A DNA stretch of 64,000 nucleotides from Alteromonas sp. 5E99-2 (GTDB lineage Bacteria; Pseudomonadota; Gammaproteobacteria; Enterobacterales; Alteromonadaceae), in assembly GCF_017368475.1 (NCBI RefSeq), contig NZ_JAFNJE010000002.1, positions 124,001-188,000 on the forward strand. Reading direction: 5' to 3'. Under the pieces are notes generated by a model. The model was given only the letters and a program-made list of their open reading frames with translations, had not been told where the DNA came from and did not search any database. The position numbers and the translations under genes are program-made. Shown here in pieces: positions 1 to 10,155 of the stretch (its first letter is position 1; the number at the start of each line of letters is the position of its first letter).

Positions 1-1085
<1,085 letters not shown>

Positions 1086-1159
1086 CTAAAGCTGATAAAA
1101 AATTAGGCGTGGATTCTACAAAAATTTGAACAGAATTACACCCGCAATTTAGTTATCTC

Positions 1160-2020
1160 TTAGTACAAAAGAGAGTAAAGTTTACGTCGATATGCTGATT
1201 TCAATGGCTCTCCATCCGGGAGCGCATTCAGCATGTCTAACATTATTTTTTTCCCATCGCCAAAATTGAGATCTTTGCGCAATACCGCAAGTAAAAGATT
1301 CAGTGCATCTTCCGGTTTATTTGCTTGCTGTAATTGTATGGCTAAATCAATTTTTACTTGGTCATTGTCAGGTTCATTTTCAACTAACTGCTGTAACGCT
1401 TTAATTTCTGGTGTTTCTGCAGCTTGCTCAGCCAATTCAATTTTACCTAACAAAGCTTGATAGCGACCATCTTGGTCTACCAATTTAATTTCGCCTAGCA
1501 AGCCTTTTGCTTGCTCAATAGAGCCATTTTCGATGGCACAATCAATGAACAAGTATCGTGCATCAATATTATCATTATTGGCGTCTAACGCTTGTTTTGC
1601 AGGCGCAAATGCACTTTGATAATCTCCTTGAGCAATAAATTCTTGCGCTTGGGCAATAAAGGCATCTTCAGGACTAGGTAAATACTTCTGTAACAATTCT
1701 CGAATTGTGCTTTCCGTTTGAACACCAGCAAAACCATCTACAGGTTGCCCTTGCTGAACTAAAATAACGGTTGGTAAATTTTGTACCCCAAATTGTGCAG
1801 CAATTTGCTGTTGCTCCTCGCAGTTCACTTTTGCCAAAATCATATGTTCAGCATAGTCACCAGCAAGTTTTTCTAAAATAGGAAACAAGTCTTTACACGG
1901 TGCGCACCAATCGGCCCAAAAGTCCACCATGACCAACTTTTCCATTGACGCTTCAAGGATAACGCTTTGGAAATTGTCTAGTGTAATATCGACAATAGTA
2001 GGGCCTGTTAACTGTTCCAT
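1160..2020 (-). CDS. cnoX: Thioredoxin-TPR chaperone (CnoX/YbbN family)
   Basis: A 286-residue cytosolic protein with an N-terminal thioredoxin fold (about residues 10-115) and a C-terminal helical part (about 115-286) of degenerate tetratricopeptide repeats. This architecture belongs to YbbN/CnoX, which holds unfolded proteins and protects them from over-oxidation. The active-site motif WCAPC is at residues 38-42, so both redox cysteines are present; E. coli CnoX has lost the first one. The start ATG at 2018-2020 follows a GAGAA ribosome-binding sequence. It lies upstream of purA on the same strand and is divergent from the DUF962 gene. The family call is firm; redox activity is inferred from the intact CxxC. 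Confidence 0.9.
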   Translation of the reverse strand: MEQLTGPTIVDITLDNFQSVILEASMEKLVMVDFWADWCAPCKDLFPILEKLAGDYAEHMILAKVNCEEQQQIAAQFGVQNLPTVILVQQGQPVDGFAGVQTESTIRELLQKYLPSPEDAFIAQAQEFIAQGDYQSAFAPAKQALDANNDNIDARYLFIDCAIENGSIEQAKGLLGEIKLVDQDGRYQALLGKIELAEQAAETPEIKALQQLVENEPDNDQVKIDLAIQLQQANKPEDALNLLLAVLRKDLNFGDGKKIMLDMLNALPDGEPLKSAYRRKLYSLLY

Positions 2021-2082
2021 AATGTTCTCATTTAATTGCTATTTCCTGTGTATATATAGGGTGTATTGAGAGATTTACAAGA

Positions 2083-2104
2083 CTATTACTTCGAGAAGTA
2101 ATAG
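2083..2104. repeat. 22-bp perfect palindrome between divergent genes
   Basis: The arms CTATTACTT (2083-2091) and AAGTAATAG (2096-2104) match perfectly around CGAG. The site sits between the divergent cnoX and DUF962 genes, 63 bases from the cnoX start and 53 bases from the DUF962 start. No T-run follows on either strand, so a repressor-type operator or RNA hairpin fits better than a terminator. No regulator can be assigned. Confidence 0.5.
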
Positions 2105-2156
2105 GTTTGCGTAAAATTTTGTATTTGTTAATCTGGGCAATTGTGTATCAACAAAA

Positions 2157-2468
2157 ATGAAAACTATGCAGCGTTTTGAATCCTTCCAAGCTTTTTATCC
2201 TTATTATTTAGCAGAGCATACAAACCCCATCTGTAGACGTCTTCATTTTGCTGGTTCACTTTTAGTTATAGCAATTGCCGCATTTGCGATTATTACCCAA
2301 ACTTGGCTGGCCTTATGGGCACTTCCAATAGCAGGGTATGGTTTTGCGTGGGTGGGACATTTTTTCTTTGAGCACAACAAACCGGCCACCTTTAAGCACC
2401 CTTTTTATAGCCTCCTTGGTGATTGGGTCATGTTCAAAGATATTTTGATTGGTAAAATTAGTTTATAA
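2157..2468 (+). CDS. Mpo1-like (DUF962) membrane protein
   Basis: A 103-residue protein of the DUF962/Mpo1-like family. The conserved histidine motifs are visible: an N-terminal HTNPICRRLHFAG block and a central GHFFFEHNKPAT block. Two hydrophobic segments (about residues 37-55 and 60-77) indicate an integral inner-membrane protein. The yeast member Mpo1 is an iron-dependent dioxygenase in alpha-oxidation of 2-hydroxy fatty acids, and the histidines are its metal ligands; activity of the bacterial proteins is not established here. The ATG at 2157 is used, but a second ATG at 2166 (MQRFES) is equally possible. The S9 peptidase gene follows after 12 bases, so the two are probably co-transcribed. 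Confidence 0.8.
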   Translation: MKTMQRFESFQAFYPYYLAEHTNPICRRLHFAGSLLVIAIAAFAIITQTWLALWALPIAGYGFAWVGHFFFEHNKPATFKHPFYSLLGDWVMFKDILIGKISL

Positions 2469-2480
2469 AAAGGCACCATA

Positions 2481-4535
2481 ATGAAATCAAGTCGATTTAA
2501 GCCCTCGTTGCTCTCTAGTTTACTAGTGAGTTTAGTATCCTGCTATACGTTTGCAGATAACAAACCAGCTGTGGATTACAGTGACGTATTTGCATTGGAA
2601 TACCCTGCGTCACCTCAATTTAGCAATAATGGCGACACGCTATACTACGTAAAACGCAGTATGGACAAAATGACCGACTCCAGTGTAAGCCAAGTTTGGA
2701 AACATTCACTTGAAAAACACAACAATACTCCTGTACTAGCCGATGTTGCAGGACTCATCTCTTATCGTGTATCTCCTCAGGGCGATCGCATTGCGTATAC
2801 AGCACGGTCAAGCAGTGGCCCTCAATTGTTCATGCATTACCTTGCTGAAAACAAAACAGTACAGTTGACCCAGCTAGAAAAAAGCCCGTTTGGTATAACC
2901 TGGTCACCTTCAGGCGAGTCTCTCGCGTTTTTTATGCGTGTAGAACACGCTACGCCTAGCTTTTTTAAAGGCATGCCAGCGGCACCTAAAGGCGCTAAAT
3001 GGGCAGATACCGCAAAAGTTATCGACCATATACAATATCGTGCTGATGGCGGTGGTTATACAAAACCAGGTTATACCAGCGTATTTCTAATAAGTGCTGA
3101 AGGTGGAATTGCGAAGCAATTAGGCAAAGAAGGTGTTCCTCATTCTGGTTCTATCGAGTTTTCCAATGACGGAACCACATTATTTACTTCGGCAAACTTA
3201 GCTGAAGAGCCTGAACTTGTCCCCTTCGGCGACGACATTGTTAGCTACGATGTTCAAACAGCAGAATTTAAACAAGTCACGGAACAACTCGGCAGTGAAG
3301 TATCGCCCCATATCAGTCCCGATGGAAAATGGTTGGCTTATTTGTATATTGAAGATCAAAAACTATCTTACCAATTCCCTGAACTTGTTATTCATTCACT
3401 AAAAAATGGGAAAGAGCGTAAGCTTTCCGTCGCTTTAGATCGCAGTATTCAAGATTTGGCTTGGTCACCTGACAGCAAGCACCTTGTTATGTCTTATTTA
3501 GACGCAGGTAAAACACGCTTAGCTAAAGCGAAATTAGACGGTGATATTATTGGCCTTCCCGTTGAATTAGGTGGGCAATCGTTAGGCCGCCCATATACTT
3601 CAGGTGAATTTACTGTTTCTAATAAAGGTGATATCGCGTTTACTAGTAGCTCCAGTCAACGCCCTGCTGAACTAGAGTTGTTGAACGCAAATAACAAAGT
3701 TTCTCCTATAACCAACATGAACCGCGATTGGCTAACTCAAAGAACATTGGCCGACGTGCAACCCTTAGCTGTTACATCTTCAATTGACGGAATTACTATC
3801 GATGCGTGGGTAGCAACACCACCTAATTTCGATCCCAATAAAACCTACCCACTGATTTTAGAAATTCACGGTGGCCCCCATGCTGCTTACGGCCCTCAAT
3901 TTGCTATGGAAATACAATTGATGGCGGCCAAAGGCTATGTCGTTGTATGGTCAAACCCAAGAGGTAGCTCCTCGTACGGAAGTGAGTTCGGAAATTTAAT
4001 CCACCATGATTATCCGTCTAAAGATTATAACGATTTGATGGACGTGGTTGATGTTGCAGCAGCGGCGTCTTATGTGGACAAAGAAAATCTCTTTATTACC
4101 GGTGGTTCTGGTGGCGGAACCTTAACCGCTTGGAGCATAGGTAAAACAAACCGATTTAAAGCTGCGGTTGTCGCCAAGCCAGTAATCAATTGGATTAGCT
4201 TCTCGCTAACAGCAGACGCTTACCCTTATTTCACCCAGTATTGGATGGAAAAAATGCCGTGGAATAACCACGAAACATTGTGGCAACATTCACCATTGTC
4301 ACTGGTAGGTAATGTGTCTACGCCGACAATGCTATTAACCGGTGAATCAGATTACAGGACGCCTATTAGTGAAACTGAACAGTATTATCAAGCGCTAAAG
4401 CTTAACGGAATAGAGTCAGCTATGGTTAGATTACCCGGAGCATCTCATGGTATTGCCTCGCGCCCTACCCGACTAATGCAAAAGGTAGGAAATATTATTG
4501 CGTGGTTTGATAAGTATAAAACCGAAGAAAAGTGA
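2481..4535 (+). CDS. S9 family prolyl-oligopeptidase-type serine peptidase, exported
   Basis: A 684-residue dipeptidyl/acylaminoacyl-peptidase type hydrolase. Residues 1-25 form a signal peptide ending near TFA-DNK, so the enzyme is periplasmic or outer-membrane facing. The middle (about 40-400) consists of WD40-like beta-propeller repeats with recurring SPDG/SPSG-type turns. The C-terminal alpha/beta-hydrolase domain carries the triad: Ser543 in GGSGGG, Asp624 in GESDYRTP and His656 in GASHG. These enzymes cleave short oligopeptides, consistent with peptide scavenging. It is preceded by the Mpo1-like gene at 12 bases and followed by a strong terminator. Confidence 0.92.
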   Translation: MKSSRFKPSLLSSLLVSLVSCYTFADNKPAVDYSDVFALEYPASPQFSNNGDTLYYVKRSMDKMTDSSVSQVWKHSLEKHNNTPVLADVAGLISYRVSPQGDRIAYTARSSSGPQLFMHYLAENKTVQLTQLEKSPFGITWSPSGESLAFFMRVEHATPSFFKGMPAAPKGAKWADTAKVIDHIQYRADGGGYTKPGYTSVFLISAEGGIAKQLGKEGVPHSGSIEFSNDGTTLFTSANLAEEPELVPFGDDIVSYDVQTAEFKQVTEQLGSEVSPHISPDGKWLAYLYIEDQKLSYQFPELVIHSLKNGKERKLSVALDRSIQDLAWSPDSKHLVMSYLDAGKTRLAKAKLDGDIIGLPVELGGQSLGRPYTSGEFTVSNKGDIAFTSSSSQRPAELELLNANNKVSPITNMNRDWLTQRTLADVQPLAVTSSIDGITIDAWVATPPNFDPNKTYPLILEIHGGPHAAYGPQFAMEIQLMAAKGYVVVWSNPRGSSSYGSEFGNLIHHDYPSKDYNDLMDVVDVAAAASYVDKENLFITGGSGGGTLTAWSIGKTNRFKAAVVAKPVINWISFSLTADAYPYFTQYWMEKMPWNNHETLWQHSPLSLVGNVSTPTMLLTGESDYRTPISETEQYYQALKLNGIESAMVRLPGASHGIASRPTRLMQKVGNIIAWFDKYKTEEK

Positions 4536-4553
4536 GTGACTGAATGAATGAAG

Positions 4554-4587
4554 AAAGCCGCCTAACGCAAATGCGTAGAGCGGCTTT
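4554..4587. terminator. Bidirectional intrinsic terminator between S9 peptidase and dps
   Basis: The stem AAAGCCGC (4554-4561) pairs with GCGGCTTT (4580-4587). A second inner stem, ACGCA/TGCGT, stacks inside it. A T-run follows on the plus strand and an A-run precedes it, so it should terminate both the peptidase transcript and the convergent dps transcript. Confidence 0.85.
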
Positions 4588-4622
4588 TTAATATGCGTTC
4601 AATAGAACTAGATAAATTTCTT

Positions 4623-5099
4623 TTATGCTTTAGGCAATGACGCTCTTAACATCCACGCCGTTTTTTCATGCACACGCATACGATCAGAGACCACAGCGGC
4701 AGTAGATTCATCGTCGGCGTCTTGTGCTACTTTCAATACTTCACGGCAAGTTTTAACCACTTGCTCATGAGCAGAGTTTAACAATGCCACCATTTCAGAA
4801 GCCGTCGGAACACCTTCAACTTCTTTAATAGAACTTAATTCTGCAAAAGACTTATAAGTACCCGGAGCTGCAACGCCTAAAGTACGAATACGCTCAGCAA
4901 TTTCATCTACCGCTGTGGAAAGTTCAGTATAGTGTTCTTCAAACATCAAATGCAGTTCACGGAATTGCGGACCTTCCACATTCCAATGAAAATTATGGGT
5001 TTGAAGATACAAAGTGTATGAATCTGCGAGTAGCTTTTTTAACCCATGTGCAACAGCTTCTCTATCTGCTAGCGTTATTCCAATATCGATCTGAGACAT
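4623..5099 (-). CDS. dps: Dps-family ferritin-like DNA-protection protein
   Basis: A 158-residue member of the Dps mini-ferritin family. Dodecamers oxidise Fe(II) with peroxide and store it, and some bind DNA in stationary phase. The ferroxidase signature is clear: [23 protein letters not shown] (split as HNFHWNVEG then [12 protein letters not shown]), followed by the second-helix segment [14 protein letters not shown]. The N-terminus lacks a long lysine-rich tail, so direct DNA binding is uncertain. It is a separate unit: purK lies 92 bases upstream on the same strand and the shared terminator is downstream. I see no clear OxyR or sigma-S site in the 92-base upstream gap. Confidence 0.93.
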   Translation of the reverse strand: MSQIDIGITLADREAVAHGLKKLLADSYTLYLQTHNFHWNVEGPQFRELHLMFEEHYTELSTAVDEIAERIRTLGVAAPGTYKSFAELSSIKEVEGVPTASEMVALLNSAHEQVVKTCREVLKVAQDADDESTAAVVSDRMRVHEKTAWMLRASLPKA

Positions 5100-5191
5100 A
5101 CCTTGCTCCTAAATTTATATTTTTTATAACTGAAACCACTTTCTTAGCCCATACACACTAAGCATGCGGGAAAATCAAAGACATCATAGTT

Positions 5192-6322
5192 TTAAATATC
5201 TTCAGCTTCTGATAGTAGTACAGGAAAATGTTCTAATGGCAAAAACTGCGACAATTTTTCTAATGTTGAACCTAGAGCTAAGGTGCTTTCAGCTAACACA
5301 TTAATGTGTCCCATTTTCCGCTTCTCTCTTACCGATTTACCGTACCAATGCATATGGCAACCAGGTAAGCTCAATAAGTCTCTCGAGAAACTACTACAAC
5401 CTATAATATTCACCATAGCTGAAACACCCAATGGTCTGGTGCTACCAAGAGCAAGGCCAAGAATCGCTCGTAAGTGGTTGTCAAATTGGTCAGTATCGGC
5501 ACCGTGTAACGTCCAGTGTCCTGAATTATGTACTCGAGGGGCTATTTCATTGACTAATAATTCATTGCCTACTTGAAACAATTCAACAGCTAACACGCCG
5601 GTATATTGTAAACCATTAGCCAATGTTTCAAATATTTTGTCTGCTTGGGCTTGAAGTGCATCAGACATACGAGGCGCTGGTGCGATTGACACATGCAGCT
5701 GACCTTCGTGGTGACGATTTTGAGCTAATGGGTATATGACGGTTTGCCCATCTTGATTTCGAGCACCAATAATAGATAGCTCTCGATCAAACTCCAGGCA
5801 CTGCTCAACAACTAAGGGCACTGTATTCAAATCAAGATTTGCAAGTGCTTGCTTTAAGCTATCAAGTTCAGTCGCACTTTTCATACGCCACTGACCATAA
5901 CCATCGTAGCCATCTCGACTTGCCTTGATTATCAAGCTCTCGCCAAGCTCAGCGACGCAGTCATCTAATTCATTTAGGTCAGTTACAACCTTGTACGGGC
6001 AGTTAGGTATATTAAGTGACGTTAATAAATTTTTTTCTTTTACGCGGTCAGCACCTACCAAAATGGCTTCCATAGAAGGGTATAACTTACCGGTTTTATC
6101 TGCTTCAGCGAGTAAATGTTCTGGCACATGTTCAAATTCAACAGTTAACACATCGGCAGTATCTATAGCTTGGGCTAAAGTGCGGTCACTGATGACTTTA
6201 GATACAGGGTGAACCACAGTTTCATTTGCAACGTCCACAGCCCACACTTCAGTGCCTAACGGCGCACCCGCTAAATACATCATACGAGCAAGTTGACCTG
6301 CTCCATACACCAACACTTGCAT
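5192..6322 (-). CDS. purK: N5-carboxyaminoimidazole ribonucleotide synthase
   Basis: ATP-dependent carboxylation of 5-aminoimidazole ribonucleotide to N5-CAIR in de novo purine synthesis. It is a 376-residue ATP-grasp protein: the N-terminal domain starts [15 protein letters not shown], the central ATP-grasp region includes IIKASRDGYDGYGQ (about 133-146), and the C-terminal part has the family NEIAPRVHNSGHWT motif. Its start codon overlaps the purE stop by one base (TAATG), so purE and purK are translationally coupled, and PurE acts directly on its product. Confidence 0.97.
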   Translation of the reverse strand: MQVLVYGAGQLARMMYLAGAPLGTEVWAVDVANETVVHPVSKVISDRTLAQAIDTADVLTVEFEHVPEHLLAEADKTGKLYPSMEAILVGADRVKEKNLLTSLNIPNCPYKVVTDLNELDDCVAELGESLIIKASRDGYDGYGQWRMKSATELDSLKQALANLDLNTVPLVVEQCLEFDRELSIIGARNQDGQTVIYPLAQNRHHEGQLHVSIAPAPRMSDALQAQADKIFETLANGLQYTGVLAVELFQVGNELLVNEIAPRVHNSGHWTLHGADTDQFDNHLRAILGLALGSTRPLGVSAMVNIIGCSSFSRDLLSLPGCHMHWYGKSVREKRKMGHINVLAESTLALGSTLEKLSQFLPLEHFPVLLSEAEDI

Positions 6323-6810
6323 TAACTACGCTCCAAAGTTGCGTTATCTAGTACTGCTTGAGTTTGGTTTTCACGGAACTGAATAATTTTCTCTCTGACA
6401 TTGTCGTCGTGAAGAGCAATCACCTGCGCTGCAAGCAAGCCAGCATTAGCAGCACCCGCTTCACCTATGGCTAACGTACCAACAGCAACCCCTTTAGGCA
6501 TTTGCACAATTGAGTAAAGAGAATCAACACCGCTTAACGCTTTCGATTTAATAGGGCAACCAAATACAGGTAGATGTGTATGAGCAGCTATCATTCCCGG
6601 TAAATGAGCTGCTCCACCGGCACCTGCAATAATAACATCATAGCCATTCTCATGAGCCGACGTTGCAAAATCAGTAAGTAGTGCTGGCGTTCGATGAGCA
6701 GAAACCACAGAAGCGTCGTAGTCAACGCCTAGCGTTTCTAACATTATTGCCGCTTGTTCCATAGTGGGCCAATCAGACGTTGACCCCATCACGATGGCGA
6801 CTTTTGCCAT
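6322..6810 (-). CDS. purE: N5-carboxyaminoimidazole ribonucleotide mutase
   Basis: Converts N5-CAIR to CAIR, the step after PurK. It has 162 residues, the normal class I length. The signature elements are the N-terminal [10 protein letters not shown] phosphate loop, SAHRTP (residues 39-44) and [11 protein letters not shown]. It is the first gene of purEK. The 74-base gap to the upstream amidohydrolase shows no recognisable PurR operator. Confidence 0.97.
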   Translation of the reverse strand: MAKVAIVMGSTSDWPTMEQAAIMLETLGVDYDASVVSAHRTPALLTDFATSAHENGYDVIIAGAGGAAHLPGMIAAHTHLPVFGCPIKSKALSGVDSLYSIVQMPKGVAVGTLAIGEAGAANAGLLAAQVIALHDDNVREKIIQFRENQTQAVLDNATLERS

Positions 6811-6884
6811 AGTATGTAACCTTCAGTTTATTGAATGAGCAAATAAGGCGCAGAAGTTTACCTTATTCAACCCAATAAACCTAG

Positions 6885-8186
6885 TTACTGATTTGCATCC
6901 ATGTAGTCGAGAGTTAAATTTGTTAGTAGCTTAACACCCAGCTTCATACCACTATCATCGACAAAAAACTCAGGGGTGTGATGAGCGGGTGAATCCACTT
7001 CAGCAACATCTAAAGGTTTTCCTCCAACCCACATATATAGGCCTGGTACTTTTTCTTGGAAAAATGAAAAATCTTCTGCACCTGTGGCTGGCTTCGCGAT
7101 GATTGCGTTCTTTGCGCCAGCGGTTCTTTCTAAGGTTGGAACCATAGCTGCAGTCAAATCTGGATCATTGAAAGTAACAGGGTAGCTATAATCTAAAGGT
7201 AAAGTTAATGTAGCTTCAGCTCCCATACTGTCAGCAATGCCTTGAACTTTTCGAGGCACAGCTTCATACATAAGGTCTCTAGCTTGTTTATTCAAAGTGC
7301 GAATAGTTCCGACTAATTCAACTTTTTCTGGAATGATATTAGAGCGATTACCACCATGAATAGACCCGATTGTCACCACTGCCGCATCGTCGATAAGGCG
7401 TACTTCTCGGCTAACAATCGTTTGTAAAGCCATAACCATTTGCGCTGACGTTGTAATTGGGTCGACGCTTTTCCATGGGTAAGCGCCGTGGGCTTGTTTA
7501 CCTTCAATTTCAATTTTGAATGGGTCAACAGCAGCCATCATGCCACCTGGGCGGTATCTCACTGTACCCACATCAGCATTCGAGCTAATATGTAAACCAA
7601 AAATCACATCAACAGAAGGGTTATCTAACACGCCTTCTTGTACCATGACTTCTGCACCGCCAACTTCACCTGCAGGCGCCCCCTCTTCAGCAGGTTGAAA
7701 GATAAACTTCACTTTACCGTGAAGCTGGTCTTTCAAATCAGTCAGAATTTTAGCTGCGCCCAATAGCATAGCCATATGGGTATCATGACCACAAGCATGC
7801 ATAACAGGCACAGGTTGCCCGTTGTATTCACCGACGACTTCAGATTTAAAAGGCAAATCAAGAATTTCTTTAACTGGTAAAGCGTCCATATCCGCACGAA
7901 GCGCAACAACAGGACCCGGTCTACCACTATCCAAAATAGCAACAACCCCTGTTTTAGCAACGCCGGTTTGCACCTCAAGGCCTAATTTTCTTAGCTCTTG
8001 TGCAACCCGTTTAGCCGTATCAAATTCGCGGTTAGATAACTCAGGAAATTCATGAAAATGATGGCGTAACGCAATGACATGAGGTTCGATCTCATCTGCC
8101 ATTTTATCAACAACAGACGGCGACACAGTTCCCCCATGGGACAGCGTCGGGATCAATAACGATAGAGCCAGTAATTTTAATTTCAT
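6885..8186 (-). CDS. Exported M20 family amidohydrolase (hippurate/N-acyl amino acid hydrolase type)
   Basis: A 433-residue metallopeptidase-fold amidohydrolase with a signal peptide (residues 1-19, ending THG or nearby). M20D landmarks are visible: VALRADMDALPV, HACGHDTHMAMLLGAA with metal ligands, the catalytic FQPAEEG glutamate and a late HHTPEFF histidine pair. Relatives hydrolyse N-acyl amino acids, hippurate or indole-acetyl amino acids; the substrate here cannot be told. Export to the periplasm suggests scavenging of conjugated amino acids. It lies 22 bases downstream of rho on the same strand with no visible terminator, so it may be read from the rho transcript. Confidence 0.88.
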   Translation of the reverse strand: MKLKLLALSLLIPTLSHGGTVSPSVVDKMADEIEPHVIALRHHFHEFPELSNREFDTAKRVAQELRKLGLEVQTGVAKTGVVAILDSGRPGPVVALRADMDALPVKEILDLPFKSEVVGEYNGQPVPVMHACGHDTHMAMLLGAAKILTDLKDQLHGKVKFIFQPAEEGAPAGEVGGAEVMVQEGVLDNPSVDVIFGLHISSNADVGTVRYRPGGMMAAVDPFKIEIEGKQAHGAYPWKSVDPITTSAQMVMALQTIVSREVRLIDDAAVVTIGSIHGGNRSNIIPEKVELVGTIRTLNKQARDLMYEAVPRKVQGIADSMGAEATLTLPLDYSYPVTFNDPDLTAAMVPTLERTAGAKNAIIAKPATGAEDFSFFQEKVPGLYMWVGGKPLDVAEVDSPAHHTPEFFVDDSGMKLGVKLLTNLTLDYMDANQ

Positions 8187-8208
8187 GAATCACCTTTTAT
8201 AATTAGAG

Positions 8209-9474
8209 TTAGCTTTTTTGGCGTCTCATTGCGCTAAAGAATTCATCATTGGTTTTTGTCATCGACAATTTATTAATCAGGAATTCAATGGCGTCAATTT
8301 CAGACATTTCATGGACAATTTTGCGCAAAATCCACATTTTCTGTAGCTCGTCTTTTGCAGCTAATAGCTCTTCTCTTCGCGTACCTGAGCGATTAAAGTC
8401 TATCGCTGGGAATACGCGTTTTTCCGCTATTTTACGATTCAAGTGCAATTCCATATTACCTGTGCCTTTGAACTCTTCGTAAATAACTTCATCCATTTTA
8501 GAGCCAGTATCAATAAGCGCAGTTGCAATAATAGTTAAGCTACCGCCTTCTTCAACATTTCTCGCCGCACCAAAAAAGCGTTTCGGCTTATGCAAAGCGT
8601 TTGCGTCTACACCACCAGTTAACACCTTACCCGATGAAGGAATAACTGTGTTGTATGCACGGGCTAAACGAGTAATTGAATCAAGTAATATAACAACGTC
8701 TTTTTTGTGCTCAACAAGACGTTTCGCTTTTTCAATTACCATTTCAGCAACTTGTACGTGACGACTCGCTGGTTCATCAAAGGTCGACGCAACAACTTCA
8801 CCTCTTACAAGGCGGTGCATTTCTGTTACTTCTTCCGGACGCTCGTCAATTAGCAATACCATCAACTCACAATCTGGGTGATTCGCAGCGATTGATTGTG
8901 CAATATTCTGTAGTAGTAGTGTTTTACCGGCCTTTGGCGGAGCAACGATTAAGCCACGTTGGCCTTTACCAATAGGTGATGCTAAGTCTAGAACACGTGC
9001 GGTAATATCTTCTGAAGAACCATTACCTCGTTCCATGCGCATTCTTTCATTGGCATGTAACGGTGTAAGGTTTTCAAATAAAATTTTATTACGTGAATTT
9101 TCTGGTTTATCAAAATTCACTTCGCGGATTTTTAATAACGCAAAATAACGTTCACTGTCTTTTGGCGGGCGAATTTTTCCCGCAATAGTGTCGCCTGTTC
9201 GCAAGTTAAATCGGCGAATTTGGCTAGGAGAAACATAGATATCATCAGGACCAGCTAAATACGACGAGTCAGCTGATCGTAAAAAACCAAAGCCATCTTG
9301 GAGAATTTCTAGCACGCCATCGCCGAAGATATCTTCGCCACTTTTAGCATGAGATTTTAAAATAGAAAAGATAATATCTTGTTTGCGTGCACGGGCCATA
9401 TTTTCGAGGCCCATTTCTTCTGCCAATGCAACGAGTTCACTGATCGGCTTGTTCTTCAATTCGGTTAAATTCAT
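8209..9474 (-). CDS. rho: Transcription termination factor Rho
   Basis: Hexameric RNA-dependent helicase that ends transcription at Rho-dependent sites. At 421 residues it is close to the E. coli length of 419. The order is an N-terminal helical SAP-like part beginning [14 protein letters not shown], the cold-shock-like RNA-binding domain with GFGFLRS, then the ATPase core with Walker [12 protein letters not shown], Walker [11 protein letters not shown], and the Q/R-loop region near [11 protein letters not shown]. It follows trxA on the same strand, as in E. coli, with a 257-base gap containing the trxA terminator and a structured leader. Confidence 0.99.
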   Translation of the reverse strand: MNLTELKNKPISELVALAEEMGLENMARARKQDIIFSILKSHAKSGEDIFGDGVLEILQDGFGFLRSADSSYLAGPDDIYVSPSQIRRFNLRTGDTIAGKIRPPKDSERYFALLKIREVNFDKPENSRNKILFENLTPLHANERMRMERGNGSSEDITARVLDLASPIGKGQRGLIVAPPKAGKTLLLQNIAQSIAANHPDCELMVLLIDERPEEVTEMHRLVRGEVVASTFDEPASRHVQVAEMVIEKAKRLVEHKKDVVILLDSITRLARAYNTVIPSSGKVLTGGVDANALHKPKRFFGAARNVEEGGSLTIIATALIDTGSKMDEVIYEEFKGTGNMELHLNRKIAEKRVFPAIDFNRSGTRREELLAAKDELQKMWILRKIVHEMSEIDAIEFLINKLSMTKTNDEFFSAMRRQKS

Positions 9475-9677
9475 ATCGGTGGGTCTTTGTGCTTAGTTCA
9501 CATAGGAACGTACATGTTGTTGATTAAATTAATGCTATTTATTTTAGGGATTGCTCGCTGAAAGTCCTTTTCGGACTAGCATGGTGGTTCAGGTAGTAAC
9601 CAGATAGAAAGTTAGCACCATATACTGGTTACGTCCAGCTTTAGCGCATAAAAATCACGCATATTTTTAAATAAATA
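9475..9677 (-). promoter_or_regulatory. Structured leader region of rho
   Basis: About 200 bases between the trxA terminator and rho. Two hairpins are visible: GTAACCAG (9596-9603) with CTGGTTAC (9625-9632), 8 bp with a 21-base loop, and AGTCC (9563-9567) with GGACT (9573-9577), extended by an outer GCT/AGC. Rho is autoregulated by premature termination in its leader in E. coli, and a long untranslated leader here is consistent with the same control. That function is an inference. I did not identify a convincing leader peptide. Confidence 0.4.
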
Positions 9678-9706
9678 AAAAAGTCGGCATTTGAAGCCGA
9701 CTTTTT
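9678..9706 (-). terminator. Intrinsic terminator downstream of trxA
   Basis: An 11-bp perfect stem, AAAAAGTCGGC (9678-9688) with GCCGACTTTTT (9696-9706), around a 7-base loop. Reading the minus strand it is followed by a T-rich stretch. It separates trxA from rho, so rho must have its own promoter or rely on read-through. Confidence 0.85.
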
Positions 9707-9731
9707 AAAAAAATTAATAAACAAAGAATAA

Positions 9732-10058
9732 TTAAATATTTTCGTTTAGAAAGTCTTCTAGTTGACTCTTAGACAAGGCGCCAACCTTAGTCGCAACAAC
9801 GTTTCCATCTTTAAATAGCAACAAAGTAGGGATACCTCGAATACCATATTTTGGTGGAGTTTCGTTATTTTCATCGACATTCAACTTCCCAACTGTTAAC
9901 TTTCCATCATAGTCGCTTGCAATCTCTTCCAAGATTGGGGCAATCATCTTACATGGGCCACACCATTCCGCCCAGAAGTCAACCAGCACAGGACCATTTG
10001 CATTGATAACATCCGCCTCGAATTTATCATCAGATAACTGGATAATTTTGTCGCTCAT
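9732..10058 (-). CDS. trxA: Thioredoxin 1
   Basis: General cytosolic disulfide reductase, electron donor to ribonucleotide reductase and others. It has 108 residues, with the active site WCGPC at 32-36 and the cis-proline segment [13 protein letters not shown]. Length and sequence match canonical Trx1. It is divergent from rhlB across a 97-base gap and lies upstream of rho, the arrangement also found in E. coli. Confidence 0.98.
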   Translation of the reverse strand: MSDKIIQLSDDKFEADVINANGPVLVDFWAEWCGPCKMIAPILEEIASDYDGKLTVGKLNVDENNETPPKYGIRGIPTLLLFKDGNVVATKVGALSKSQLEDFLNENI

Positions 10059-10155
10059 TCTTTTCTCCGATAAGGTACTGACGCTGATTTATTCAGCTTT
10101 ACCTATAGTGTTATATAGAAACCGTTATTTATGCAAGTACAGAAAGCTATAAGCT

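Noticed and set aside
9612-9662. 16-codon leader peptide upstream of rho
   Set aside because: It has an ATG and stop on the minus strand but no ribosome-binding sequence, and it overlaps one arm of the hairpin; nothing beyond chance supports it.
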